A DNA stretch of 64,000 bases from Zerene cesonia. Lineage: Eukaryota; Arthropoda; Insecta; Lepidoptera; Pieridae. Made by a program: the position numbers and the translations under genes. The notes beneath the pieces were generated by a model that made no database searches, was not told the origin of the DNA, and saw only the letters and a list, made by a program, of their open reading frames with translations. Of this stretch, positions 14,263 to 26,929 are shown one piece after another; position 1 is the first letter of the stretch; each line of letters begins with the position of its first letter. Where the stretch lies: assembly GCF_012273895.1 (NCBI RefSeq), contig NC_052121.1, forward strand, positions 2,666,001 through 2,730,000. Reading direction: 5' to 3'.

Positions 14263-14874
14263 AATCATAATCCACATAATAATACGAACGTTGCGGCGTA
14301 CATTAGAACCAATACAAACATCATGCCAAATAGCGCAAATAAGCCTTTAAAATAAAAAAAATGTTAATATCTCATACAGAGTTTCGTTTATTCCATTTCA
14401 AAATGAACCCGTCCCCTTATGTTCTAGCTTTAATATAAATATATTTTTGTAGTATGGTATAGGTACATGAATTTCCTACAGCATCACAACATCCAAATAT
14501 TAGATGACACAGATGATTACTCTCACGTTCGCTGCGGTTCGGTTAAGAACATAAATGGACACATTGTTATCTTGAATGGGTGAAAGTTCGGATAACAGAT
14601 CGCTTCTTTTCATTATTTATTCTAGAACATAACATAAACGAGTTATACGCTTTTTGTTAACAGAAAATCGTTTTATTACGTGTCCAAGGGCCAGTTGCCA
14701 CACGACTTGACGATAAAGAAACTGATAGCTTATTTACACTTTTTGACTTATATTTTTACCCATAATAAGAAAAACTAGCCCGACCATATTCAGAAGTAGT
14801 GAAACCGGCTATAAAAACCTACTAAAAGTTCGCTAGGTCAGTGACTGACCTTTCATTAGACATTATATTACATA

Positions 14875-15543
14875 CTAGCTGTGCCCGCGACTTCGTCCGC
14901 GTGGAGTAGTTATTTTGGGCATAATATTTATTTTTTGTTTTGAACATCGTGCGGCGCGGGTGATTTTTGTCGGTGTTATTTTAAAATTGTAATATCTTTT
15001 AAGGTGTTCATTGAAATTAAATGACGTCAAAGACAATATTGTTCACAATTAAATACTCTTAATCAATAACATATTTATTTGGATAAAGATTAATATTATT
15101 ACGTTGTTACAACTCTTACAAATAATGCATTAAATTCGACCATATTTGATTACCCTAAAAATGGTTCTAATAAGGTAACCTTAAAAGATAGACATATAAT
15201 GTCGCGGACTTATTTTTAGATCATTTTAAGAGGAATAATTCTTTCATACATATATTTTTCGTATCTTGAACCGTTTTCGCAGCGCACGCAATAGAAGCCC
15301 TGAAGAATGAATAATTTTTCCCGTTTTGTCCACATTTTTCGTAATTTTTTCGCCCCTAATAGTTGCAGCGTGATGTTATATAGCCTATAGCCTTCCTCGA
15401 TAAACGTACTATTCAACACAAAAAGAATTATTCAAATCGGACCAGTAGTTCCGGAGATTAGCGCGTTCAAACAAACAAACAAACAAACAAACAATCAAAC
15501 AATCAAACAAACAAACTCTTCAGCTTTATAATATTAGTATAGA
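14875..15543 (-). mobile_element. non-autonomous Helitron, second subfamily
   Basis: Read on the minus strand it starts TCTATACTAATATTATAAAG, passes a long GTTTGTTTG microsatellite and ATCTCCGGAACTACTGGTCC, and ends in CGACGAAGT-type sequence with GGGCACAGCTAG. The flanks are A and T as expected. The 669-bp body has no helicase frame. Related shorter copies are at 29575-29749 and 57707-57786. Confidence 0.8.
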
Positions 15544-17221
15544 TTCTGATATTATGATTATATGATAAAGTATATTTAAAATATTATTACTTCTTCTTAA
15601 AAATAATTGGATTGAAATGTATGAACAGCAATAATTTAAACAAATATTGTATTATATCTTTTTACGAAAAACATGTTTTAATAGAAAATCGTATAATATC
15701 TAGAATATACATTCTTTGTTTCACTATGAAATTATTTATGAAAACATCGAACAACGAAACATTCTCGTTTAAAAATCAGTTTGAAGTTATATTTTTTTCC
15801 TTATAAAAACAACTACACTGTATTCACAATTTAATAACAACAGATAAGATTCTGGCCTATATAAATATATCTATTGTCCATTCACATAAAAGATGTTAAA
15901 AAGTTCTACATTAAAATATATTTAGTTTTCTTAGTTATCACTTATGTTTTAATGTACATTAATTCCTGCAAACATAAGTGCATTGAGTGCCGAAGTAACG
16001 ATACAAAAGCATTCCTGAATATGTAAATCCGTTAATACATTTTAAATTGAACGGCAAACTTTTAAGCAAAATAAATACACGCAGTTCGTTTATTACTTTT
16101 TCAATTACCTTTCGCGCAAAAACGATTATAAATTTATATACAACTGTATTAAAACCTTAATCAACTTTTCATTAATCAATCGTAAATATACAAATAATTA
16201 ATTTACTACGTAATAAACGTAAGCTTTATACTAAATTAGATATACTTTACTTCACGTTACAATATGGTAATACCGAAACAAATTACCAAGCCTAAAAAAA
16301 TATAACAATTACTAGGCCGGAGTTATCAACCTGTATTCAAAATAATATTCCCAACAACGGCAACGTACACAAAACACGTATAGTATTTCCTCATTATCAA
16401 AGGTAAATAATATATCAACTTTCACCAAGAACAATAATTACAAGTGCAACGACTCATTGTGGACCAATTAAAATCGCGGATGCAGCATCTAGCGCACGCC
16501 GCGTGCGCATCCCCACCATCAAGGAAACGATATCACACTTGATGGCTGTACGTACTCCTGTTTATGTAATTAGGAAGATGCTTAATTGCATTCATCGTAA
16601 GCAATACAGAAGTGACATAACGCAGCAACGTTTTTTGGACCTGTAGGAAATTTATCGGAGTTGGATAGATAATTTGTTACGTGTGAGTAACATTATTCTA
16701 AGATCTCATTAGACTACGTTGTAATCGTCGAGGAACCGACGTACGAGTAACTACATATACGAATATAAAAGGTTGGGTTAATATAATTCACAATAATTAA
16801 AGAAATCATAACCATTATCATCGCATAATCATTATACAATTATGCAAAATATCAATAATGTGTACACTACCTATATTAGTATCTACTTATTATTGTAGCA
16901 CTTTACGTGTAAAATAAGACTTCTGCGAGATTCAACTGGAAATACTGCTACAAATTTTCAAATTTAAATTGTATTGGTAGGTAAGTCTCTATACCTATGG
17001 TTCTATTTAAAAAATAAGGTCGCTCTGATCTCGATATGGTTGATACCCAAATGCTCAACTTTAAGCCTCAACTGGATCAAAATACAATACAGGTATATAT
17101 AATCTATAGTATGCAATGTACACATAATATAATGACTGTCGTCGAAAAGCATTACCTGGGATTCTAATAAATTGATCCGCGTCAACGATCTCAATCTCAA
17201 TCTGAACAATATTATATTCAC
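15544..17221. other. AT-rich DNA without a recognisable gene
   Basis: Short chance frames only. A GC-richer patch at about 16470-16560 (GCGCACGCCGCGTGCGCATC) is partly palindromic but has no coding frame. Confidence 0.5.
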
Positions 17222-17365
17222 ACAATATTATAAACGTGAAAGTAACTCTGTCTGTCTATCTGTTCATTATGTCTAAACCATTGAACCGATTTTGATGAAG
17301 TTTGGTACAGAGATATTGACTTAGTATTGGAAAATTACAGGCTACTTTTGCCCAGGAAACAAGGC
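17222..17365 (+). mobile_element. 5' fragment of a Lep1-like Helitron
   Basis: AATATTATAAACGTGAAAGT, a CTGTCTGTCTAT tract and CCATTGAACCGATTTTGATG match the 5' half of the element at 1450-1806. The 3' half with the CTAG end is missing. Confidence 0.6.
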
Positions 17366-18795
17366 GTGTGAGTAAAATAGGAGATGGAAAGATAGTATTT
17401 TCCTATTTGTTCATTTCGTATTTCGTATTATTTAAATGTACCTTCTCACTTGACTGACGTGGGAAAGTAGCCGAGATCTTCGATAAAGGCACAATGCACG
17501 TGACTCGATTCATAATACACAATACAGTATTGACCACTGCAGTTCACACTCTCGCAAATAAACGTATAAACGTATTCATAACGATTGTATGTGTGTGTGT
17601 GCTTATTGTATTGGAAATAACTTTAAAATTTATTTATTTTGTTATGAATATCGTTGTTTGTTTTTAAAAAAGCTAATATTGTCTTAACAAGTTAATATTT
17701 TGACAACAAATAATTAACATACATAAAAAACAAGACGAACTATTGTCACTATCACCGACAACCCTTCTAAGCATCCGATCCAGGAAGTGAGACGGCATCG
17801 ATGGCCGATCTCATTCCATGCTAGTCACACCGTTCCAGGAACACGACTAGAGCTCATGCTTTACAGGACACGGCTAATTATATCCGTGGCACCGCGTTCC
17901 CAACATACGTGTACTCCTGTCTGCAAGGCGCGCCTGGACGATTTATAACACATCTTAAGGAACACGATGTATTAACTTACGGCTGTGTTCTTTTTTATTG
18001 ATCAAAATAGACGGCTTAGAAATGTGAATGAAGTGGGGAAAGATGGACTTTGTTGCATTGTTGACAGGTTTTTCAAGAGAAATTATTTGTAACGAATAGA
18101 TAAGAACGAAGGATTTGATATGAAAAACTGTATTATATGTTCACAGATAAACAGTTTTTTCACAGTTTTTATCAAACATATTGTACAAAATAAATCGTGC
18201 ATATAAGCCGGAGGGTTTCGTAGGATATTAATTTTTTTTTTTTTTATTGACCTGTGAATCATTTACATTCAAAAGACCAGGTTTAACAAGCACCCATGTT
18301 ACCCATGGTCACTAATAGGGCTCGACGGAATTCAGGGGGATTTTAATCGGTAGGAATCCGACATAACCCACGGCCTTTCCCTGAGAGCCATTTCTATCTA
18401 TGTAAGATTTACTCACCATAAAAATGTGTAAAAACAAGGATTCTCTAAATACGTCCCAAAACAGACGATTTCTGTTCTATTTAAATTCAAGACAATCTCC
18501 AGATTTAACAATACAATGGAGGATTGTACACATTCCTAGAGCGTCACATACCGACTAACCATGAAACATCCACAATTCTACTATTGCAACATAGATGATA
18601 TCGCAATAGGTCTTTCAAACGTCGATCGAGAACAATCGTAGCAGCTTTTCAAGTATTCCCTAATGGCGAAAGCGACAATGAATATTTAGCTAAAGGAAAG
18701 TGTTTTTGTATTCCGCAAAAGACGCGATTATCGATTTGTGTATACGGAAAATCCTGATATAGTTACGGAGAATTTTAATCGAAATAAAATATAAT
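17366..18795. other. no gene; two unexplained GC-richer blocks
   Basis: A block at 17745-17960 has markedly higher GC than its surroundings, but no frame across it is free of stops for long. A block at 18228-18420 begins with a 16-base T-run, followed by GACCTGTGAATCATTTACA and CCCACGGCCTTTCCCTGAG, and may be a minus-strand retroposon end. Neither can be assigned to a family from sequence alone. Confidence 0.35.
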
Positions 18796-19030
18796 AGTTT
18801 AAAAAAACTATAAAACACGCTTTAACAAAAATCATATTTTGCAAATTGAAAACTGGAATAATTTTATCAAATTAGTGTATTGTCATCGGTCCTCAATAAA
18901 TCTACAAAGTTTGAACGAAATCTGGCCGTTTAAAGTGGGTCAAAATCGCGCCCAAAGAAGTCAGTTACAAACAAACAAACATACAAACAAACAAACATAC
19001 AGGTGAAGCTAATAAAAAGCGTGTAAAAAG
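18796..19030 (+). repeat. MITE-like interspersed repeat, copy 2
   Basis: Near-identical to 4653-4893 (see that entry), with the same terminal ACACGCTTT / AAAGCGTGT inverted ends and a CAAACATA-type microsatellite of different length. Only scattered substitutions separate the copies, which suggests recent activity of the family. Confidence 0.6.
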
Positions 19031-22000
19031 AAATCAAAATGGTAAACTGTAACGTAATCTATTCTTACTTATAATATATTTGGTTATAGTATGGTTATAT
19101 TGTATTCACATTGTATGTGTTGTATTACATAGAAAATTTTCACGACAAATAACTTTTAAAATACATATGTTGATTTTTCCTATTTGTTTGATAAATCACG
19201 GTATATGGCTGAACTTAAACATATTAATGATTTAAGTAATAATTTAAGAAATCACACAACAAGAGATTGTACACATAGAGAAGATACAACTTTGAAGGGT
19301 GTGAAAAAACTTAAGTATTTGGAGCGTAAAGAAAATAATTATTTTCACCAAAAACCTAAACTCCCTTCAAATTGGCAAATCTTGACCAAATATAAATGGT
19401 AGTCCCATTTATATTGGCATGAAATCCATGGTAAATAACAGCTTTTGAATACAAAAAGAACCATCTAAATCGGTTCACCCAGTAATAAGCATGAAGAAAA
19501 AAATGCTATATCCTGAAGTTTGTTAAACTTAAAAACCCTAGTTACCTATGCAGGAAGCATTACTGGACATTTGTTTACAATATTACTTCATACCTTTACG
19601 ACACACTGATTAATGGCATTATATGTACTGATTTACATTCGCGTGTACGTGATTTATGTGAATTAGGGCTTCTGTATCGATTAACTATGTAGGTACCTAT
19701 ATTGTATAACCAAGGATGAAACGTACATAATGAGTTTCACAAAACATTTTTATTCGACGAGATGTCCAAAAGATCATGTCGGTTAATTATTAAACATTTC
19801 ATAGCTTATATTTCTGTGAGATGGATGAAGATGATTAAAGTAACATTACATATACAATAACTATATCTGAATATACGCGTACCACGTCTTATTTCATATT
19901 TATCCTTGTTTATGTGTAATGTTCATTGCGTGAGTTATACCAATAGGTATGTTAAAATAAAATTGGAGACATGAAACATTACATTAACATTCTATTGCAG
20001 GAAATTTCTTACGGCAATATAATGTCAGAATTATCAACAAAAAACAACATACAACTTAAACATCTTACCTAAAGCTTTTCCAATATTCCATTTGGAGCCA
20101 GAAGTGCTCTAGCCGCGAGCGTCTTAACTTCAGCGAAACAAAAGCAAGCGAAGCCTTGAAAAGATCTAGTATACCTTAGTTATAGAGATAAAATGTCACC
20201 ACACAATGGATCATTGAACTTCTAAATGCGATATTTTCCAACAATACGTTGTAAAAGGTATATCGCTATGGGAAGGCGCGTAAAGGCCGCGACAAAGGTT
20301 AATGGGGTCCTTCCTCATATGCACTGGATATGGGTTATGAAATGGCTTTTCATATATGGGTATAATAATCTAATATTGCTTGAGATATTTTTAATTAACG
20401 TGATTATTGTTATGGAACCTTCGGTCTTAGTTTATTACGGTATACTAATTGGATAATGACGCAAATAACACATGGTAGTGCATTCATGAAGAATAATGTT
20501 TGCGCGGTAAATTTACAATTTTATTTACGGTTATTTTAATGATCATTTATATGTTCCTTACCATGTATATTTCTATTTGGAGTTTACATGAACGAACAGT
20601 AGGCGATAAATATCAACCTACACGAGACAGACATACATCAGAACAATGGAAAGAAGAGAAAGTTAGGAAAGAGGTACATGGTAAAGACCTAAAATTTATG
20701 TAAATATATTCAAAATGTATTATAATATTCATGAATACATTTTAAAAGATATTAATTTCGCGGACCGATAAAATCACAATTCTCGAAATGAGACTTTTTG
20801 AAGTCTAAAAAGGGGATGTTCTAAATTAGACTAGTTTTTTTGGTTTACCTCTCAACTTTTGACTAGGTCAACCGATTTTGATGATTCAAATGATGAGACC
20901 TTCCGAATGGTCCAATTTTAACTTTTTAGTTCTGAAGGCGGGTTATTCCTGGTATCTACGTGTACGTACGTACCTATCTACGTGTTAATATACTAGCTGG
21001 CAATTTTAACGGAATCTTAGCATCGTACTAACGTTTCCGTGCTGCAACTATGTCGAGTTAATTAAAGCGCTGCGACCTGAAATAGATCTAATAAGCGTGT
21101 CTTTTGTTTTTTAACAACTAAAAGCAAGAGATCTCAACAGCTCGTCTCGTGGCGTCTCGTCAGTCACCACGCGTGTGTAATGTGGCATGAAATCGCTTCC
21201 ACTCATGCGATGTATTGCTCATTTCGGTGTAGTAAAAATTTATTGGAGACATTTTTTATGTTATTTTTTTTCATCTTGTTAGGAATATTGCTGGGGCGCG
21301 TAAGAAGTTACGGTGGACTTTTGGACAAAAAATTTCCTTCATAATTTTACGGGCTCTCGCACGACAATGTCGAAAGCATGTTTTACCAGAGATAGAATTC
21401 TCAAGATGGAGATAGGGTGCGGTGACGAAAAAATATTAGAAAATATTATATTGGGCACTTTAATGCAAATATTCATTTATTCAATCCCGGCAAACACAGT
21501 TCTGACTTACTCTTATAATTTTGGGGTATGTTGGCGATTCTCAGACCTACAAGAATTTCATATATAATGTCATTTAAACGTCTATTTCATATAATATAAG
21601 GATATTATAGGGTTTTCCAATAAGCACAGTTGGTATGATAAAAATTTTATGACGAATATAATAAATATTTTTAGTTAGAATGAGCAATTTGCATCCATGA
21701 ATGAATTGAAATTTCTTATCCTTGGTTGTAAGGGTATCCTGATACATGTTCTGTGTCAATATACACTTACTTTCACTGTCAGCTAACATTTAATAAAAAA
21801 AAAGTATATTGTGGTGAAGATCAAAAAAATCATTTGCCATGAATAAATTTGTATATTATGACATTGTTAATATTTTAACTAGCTCACAAGAATAACTTGT
21901 ATTGTTAAGTGTTCATTTCTTTATATAACAAATTTCCCTATACATAAATGCTGTTATGTATACATGTAAATATGAGCATACTTTATTTGGTATAAAAGAA

Positions 22001-22443
22001 TTTCCACTTTTTCATAATTGACTATCAATTGTTGTAAAACAACCTAGTGTTCATTTCACAATCCTGCCGAAAATTACTGTTTTATTTTGATCAAGTCTCT
22101 ATTTTTGATCATCTATACCCAATAAAGGATATTATATGATAAGCTTTGTTTTTAATAAAATAACATGATGTTAAAAACTCTAATACCCTAGTAATCTATT
22201 TATCTTACAGGTTTGTTATTCTGGATGCCATCTATAAAATGTATTATATAATGTAATATTTTGATTTATATAAGCCTGATAAGCCCGCATTTCTTTTTTT
22301 AAATTAACACAATATTCAATATAAATAAAAGTAACGTACCTTCAGACGAGAATCGAGATTTACTTTCAGACGTTTCGGTCACAATTTATAAAATTTACTA
22401 CTACTGCTGGATACTATTTAATAAACAATGTAGAAACACAATT
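19031..22443. other. AT-rich DNA, no confirmed gene
   Basis: It contains a small hydrophilic frame (ATG at 19202-19204, stop near 19402) and a small TM-plus-charged-tail frame at 20539-20703, neither with supporting evidence. The stretch 20815-20965 includes CAACCGATTTTGATGATTC and GAAGGCGGGTTATTCCTGG, which resemble a dispersed lepidopteran repeat. Confidence 0.45.
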
Positions 22444-22662
22444 TTAAGTATAGTTTAATACATATTTTATACTGTTTCCATTCACAATTTTCATAAACAC
22501 ACAATTCCTAAAATCAAACAAGCAAGCAACGGCTTCTATCACCACGACCACTCGGAAGACAGAAGTTGACATTTGGATTTTGGGCTTTGGCAGTCGGCAG
22601 TCCGATGACGGATCGGTACATAGACTATACATGTCTTCGGTCACAGTGTTAAATTCTAGCAT
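22444..22662 (-). CDS. possible small ORF, hypothetical
   Basis: A 72-codon frame on the minus strand opens with an ATG in acceptable context (CCGAAATGC). The first 50 residues are well mixed (MLEFNTVTEDMYSLCTDP...), and a hydrophobic stretch VFRVVVVIEAVACLF follows. The local base composition is less AT-biased than the flanks. It lies about 630 bp upstream of, and divergent to, the transposase-derived gene. No family is recognised. It may be a chance frame or the first exon of an unseen gene. Confidence 0.2.
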   Translation of the reverse strand: MLEFNTVTEDMYSLCTDPSSDCRLPKPKIQMSTSVFRVVVVIEAVACLFDFRNCVFMKIVNGNSIKYVLNYT

Positions 22663-23295
22663 TTCGGGAAGTTATTATTTTTTTATTGAATAGTTAAAAA
22701 GATTTCATTTTAATACTATTATTAATTTCTCCTTTGCTCTCGTGGAAAATCCTTTCCTTTAGCGAATATCGCATTTGCTGTGGCCCTGTCAAAGAGTAGA
22801 TAAATATGGCCTTATATCTGCAAATGTTAATCTGTGTATCAGTTGCCCGCAATTACAAAATAAAATAAATCGTCGAGTCACAAAAGGAATACCGAACACA
22901 AATGTGTAAACGCACCATAAATGTCAGATCCAAGTGTTTCTATTTATAATTTTCATTGGTTTTCGTTCTCCAATTTCCAATTTCCACACAAACGTCAACT
23001 TGTCAGAAGCAGTAGATCAAAATATGTAATCTATTTTTTAACCACTTTTGACATTGCGATAAAGAAAAATGTACAAAATTAGATTAAAACTTGATTTTAA
23101 TTTTGAATTGCTTGTTATGGTTTAAAGTGTATCTTTATTCTATACAATTCACTTGACTACTCTCTCATGTTATAATAAGTAGTGTTTTAATCAACTTATC
23201 TTAATATATAATTAACATAGGCATAAGAAGTCATTTGTTCCCTGTGATAACATTTTATTCGAACGAAATATGTTTTAAATATATTACTAGAAGCG

Positions 23296-26200
23296 ATGTT
23301 CAAAATGGAACCAGATTCAACAACGTATGATATTTCAAATTCATCAAAAGATGTTTCTTTTCCATTTTGTGTGGGACAGTGGTATGCATTAACAACATAA
23401 TTTGTATTATATTCATTTAAGTGTAATGATTTATGTTTTAACTTTTAACTTTTGAACTGCAGCAATCTTTCACTATACAAACATTTTGTCAGTGGTGAAA
23501 AGAATACAGAGATACAATTAATTGAGCGGTTACAAACATTTGGCTTACTTCCCAAAACCATACTATGCCTGGAAAACAAACCAACGTGTAAAGTGATGTG
23601 TAAATCTGCAAGAGTAGTGGACAGGTTTGTTTTATATTTCTCATACAAATCCTTGTATACATATATGCATGTTATGTCTATCTACTCATTTATTTATATG
23701 TATTTCTGTAAGAGCTGTCATGGTCCAGGAGTTTAGACCTTGGGGTCGGTTGTCATAAAGCAATTCCCAAACCTGTTGTTATGAAGACACTAAATGCTTT
23801 ATAATGAAAAATATTTTCAGAGTGCAATGGATATGCGAGGGATGCAAAAGGAAGCAACCAATCAGAATAGGGTCCTTCTTCTACAGGCTTCAATGTACTA
23901 TGGTACAGGCTCTGCAGATGATACTAGCTTGGTGTGAAGATGCAGATGTGCATGTGGCTGCTGAGTTTTTTGGTATTATTTTTTATTTATTTTTAGTGAT
24001 TTAAATATTGAATCTTAAATTAATTTAATCCTTTAATTCATTGTAAAAAATTTTTGCTCTCAATATTTTATTTAAATCTATATATGATTTTAATTAATTG
24101 ATATGATAAATCTCTGAGCATCTAAAATTTGTATTGCGATAAAGGATTCAGATTTTACGTAGTTCCCCATTGATGGTACATTTTTTTTTTAATTAATAGA
24201 CTATAGTTACTTCGTGTCATTTATTATTCACAAATACCTAATGTTTTATTGTATTACATGCTGGCAAAATTAGTATTAAGGTGAGTATATTACAATACCA
24301 ACAACATCATTTGAATTCACTTAATTCATACCAAGTAATATAAATTTAGCTATTTTTATGTTCGAAATTTACCACCATATTCCCATCTCTTCATTAGATA
24401 ACACTTATGACATCACATTAGGTACTTTCTTAAAAAGCCTTCAGTTAAAAAATGCAGGAATTTTATTACATACTCTTATAAGTTTATGTATACAAATCTA
24501 TAAATACATTTGTTCATTTATTTATCAAACCACCAATATGTATATAGTTATGTTTTGATATGTAAATACACTAGCTGTTTCCCACAGGGTTTCTTGAAAA
24601 TTATTTCCTAGAGAGAGTGGGATGCTTTATTGCTCTGTCCTGGCTGTAAAAAGTAGTCTATTTATACTCTGTTCTCTTTAGTCTCTCCAAACACAAAAAT
24701 CTAACGAAAACACTCTGTTGCAATGTAAAAGAAAGACAAGTAAATAAACAAACTGTGTATATGATATTGTACGAATTGAATGGTGTGGATAAATAACCTG
24801 TTTCAGATGTAAAACCGCGAGTAGCAGTAGCTATCTACGACAAGTTAGATGAGCTTACAGCATCCGAGCTAAGTAATACCAAGCTTGGCGGCGAAGATGC
24901 TGTGGTATTGTCGGAAATGTACCCAGATTGCTTGAATAGATTGTCTCCCGATACCACTGACCAGCCACATGTACACCAGATATTAATGATGGCAGATACT
25001 AAGGTAAATTAAGAATTTGTGACCAAATTATATAAGTTGATACATTTGATTTAGGATAAAAAGAAATATATAGACTGTCATATATAGACTCAGAAATAAT
25101 ACCCATTTGTTGGTACGGATTTTCAAAATCAGTTACGAAGTTGCAGAGTTTATTAGGTTAATGCATATAAACAAATATCTTATCTGTTTATTTTAATCTA
25201 TGTGAAGCAAATTGTTGTATTCCATTTACAAAAATTACACCAAGGGCTGAACTAAGATTAGGCAGATATACATAATTAAGACATTAAATCAATTAAAAAT
25301 AACATTTAATGCACTGCAATGCATTCACACAAGAGTATTATCTACTCTTTTGTTTATAATTAATGGTAGAATTTCAATCACTGGGCCACCTCTTATTTTA
25401 TTTAAGTTTTGACTAGATTGCTCTCAATATGTCAATAATAGACAACCAAAACTAGTTTTTGATATCTAAAAATTGTTAAAAATACTTATACATAGAAATT
25501 TTTTAGACCTGCTAAAAATAGACAAAGTTACTTATAGAGCATCATTATAGATGCTACGTTTGTTAAACTTATAAATGTATTATAATATATATTATAACAT
25601 ATTTGTTAAACTTATAACCTCTATATGTATTTTATGTATTGAACTCTTTTTTTCAGCATATTCCAACTCACTACAGATTTCATGTTATGAAGAATCACTT
25701 GAAGAAAGTATCAAATAGTTGTAATGAAGAGGTAACAAATATGATACTAAATATTATAGCAATTATTTAACAGTAATGTGATTTAATTGTTTTGTTAATT
25801 TTACCAATTTATAATAATAAAAAATATTTAGGACAAATTAAATTCGAAGAATTTTATTAACTGAACTCAGGATGGGTAAATAGTAATGCTGGGGTGACAC
25901 TAGTGGCTCTGTCAGTATTGAATGTGTTTATTGCTTCCCTCAAAAGGAGATAAAATACTATAGAGAAATACCTCCCATATAAAAGAGCTTAGCCTAAAAA
26001 CTATTCTCCTGATTTTTTTTAAGATAGATAATTTCTTATAAAACGTGTAAAATTATTATTTTTTTTAGTCTCTGCAAGAAGAAGTAGAAAATACACTATC
26101 CAGTGTGACACATGGTAACTCACTGGTAGTCAGCGGAAATAATATACCAATAGTCGACGGTACGGCGTCTATTGCGCAGTTGGTGCAACATTGCGATGTG

Positions 26201-26929
26201 GAGATGCAGCATTTTTGTAAGTTTATGCGTTTTTATTAAGGATCCGTACGCAAAGGGTAAATGGTACCCTGCTATTTAGACCTCGCTGTCCGCCTGTCAC
26301 TAGGCTGTATCTCGTGTATCTCAGTATCTTGACCATTTTTTTTTTCATTTGATCTTTAGCTTATTTGTACAAAATTAGTAGTTGATATTCAATAGTGATT
26401 TATGATATGATTTCTTTTTGATCTGCAATTTGTTGCCGTTTCTATAATCTATAATGTTGGTTGGTTGGGAGGACGCTGGATAGAAACCCGCATCATGATC
26501 TTTTATTTAGTTAAAGAGAAGATGTGTAGAATTAATGTTTTTTTTGATGGTTGTTTTTTGTATATATCTTCTCTATGGTTTTTTATTTCTGTGTCACGCC
26601 AACTCGTGAAATAAATGTCTTTCCTTTCTTTGTTTCTCTCAAGGATTTGTAGCAATATGGCAGTGAAATAACAGTTTTAAAAAAAAGTCCATCTTGTATT
26701 ATTATTTTTTTCAGTGAGCAATCGCATATGGAGTCAAGCGATTACTCTGTGCAATGCCTCCCGTGACCTCTGCAGTGGAGGCCCTTCATTACTCTGTGCT
26801 TCTACCGTTCAGAGATATTTGGATACTTCTTTATACCGACTGCGATATGGCGATGGTTTCTATGAACACATGTTGAAAATCATAGCAAACAAATTCACGG
26901 ACAAGTATGAGATTTGTAAAGAAGAGTGA
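23296..26929 (+). CDS. domesticated Merlin/IS1016-like transposase-derived protein, 7 exons
   Basis: Seven exons with consensus GT..AG joins: 23296-23381, 23463-23624, 23821-23972, 24807-25003, 25657-25731, 26069-26216, 26715-26929. Joined they give one open frame of 345 codons (344 aa). Residues 64-91 hold Cys64, Cys71, Cys75 and the pair WICEGC (Cys88, Cys91), followed by KRKQPIRIGSFF, then an HTH-like helical block (about 104-150). This order, a Cys ribbon, basic R-x-GSFF and then a helical region, matches the N-terminal half of ISXO2/IS1595 and eukaryotic Merlin transposases. Next comes LGGEDAVVLSEM (160-171), aligning with the family's GG....(V/I)E(I)DE strand. The catalytic Asp position is Ser169, so DDE chemistry is unlikely. 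Length is normal for a Merlin transposase, but six introns and no visible terminal repeats argue for a host gene. Cellular role unknown. The family call is by motif recognition. Confidence 0.75.
24571..24762 (-). mobile_element. degenerate Helitron in intron 3 of the transposase-derived gene
   Basis: ACTAGCTGTTTCCCACAGGG at the left (the 3' end of the element read on the minus strand) and AAGTAAATAAACAAAC at the right resemble the decayed ends of the lepidopteran Helitron groups. The body is diverged and the exact ends are uncertain. Confidence 0.4.
26236..26400 (+). repeat. dispersed arthropod repeat fragment in intron 6
   Basis: GGATCCGTACGCAAAGGGTA, ATGGTACCCTGCTATTTAGA and CTGTCCGCCTGTCACTAGGC are diverged forms of a widespread insect repeat that reads GGGTTCCGTACC...CTGTCCGTC...GTCACCAGGC. 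The remainder fades into AT-rich intron sequence. Confidence 0.5.

Noticed and set aside
14013..14355. Three overlapping frames on both strands
   Set aside because: They lie inside a dispersed SINE-like repeat that recurs at 43 kb and 52.8 kb.
15430..15540. Tandem CAAA array that could suggest a CRISPR-like or satellite repeat
   Set aside because: It is the simple microsatellite carried by the Helitron at 14875-15543; CRISPR arrays are not expected in an insect genome.
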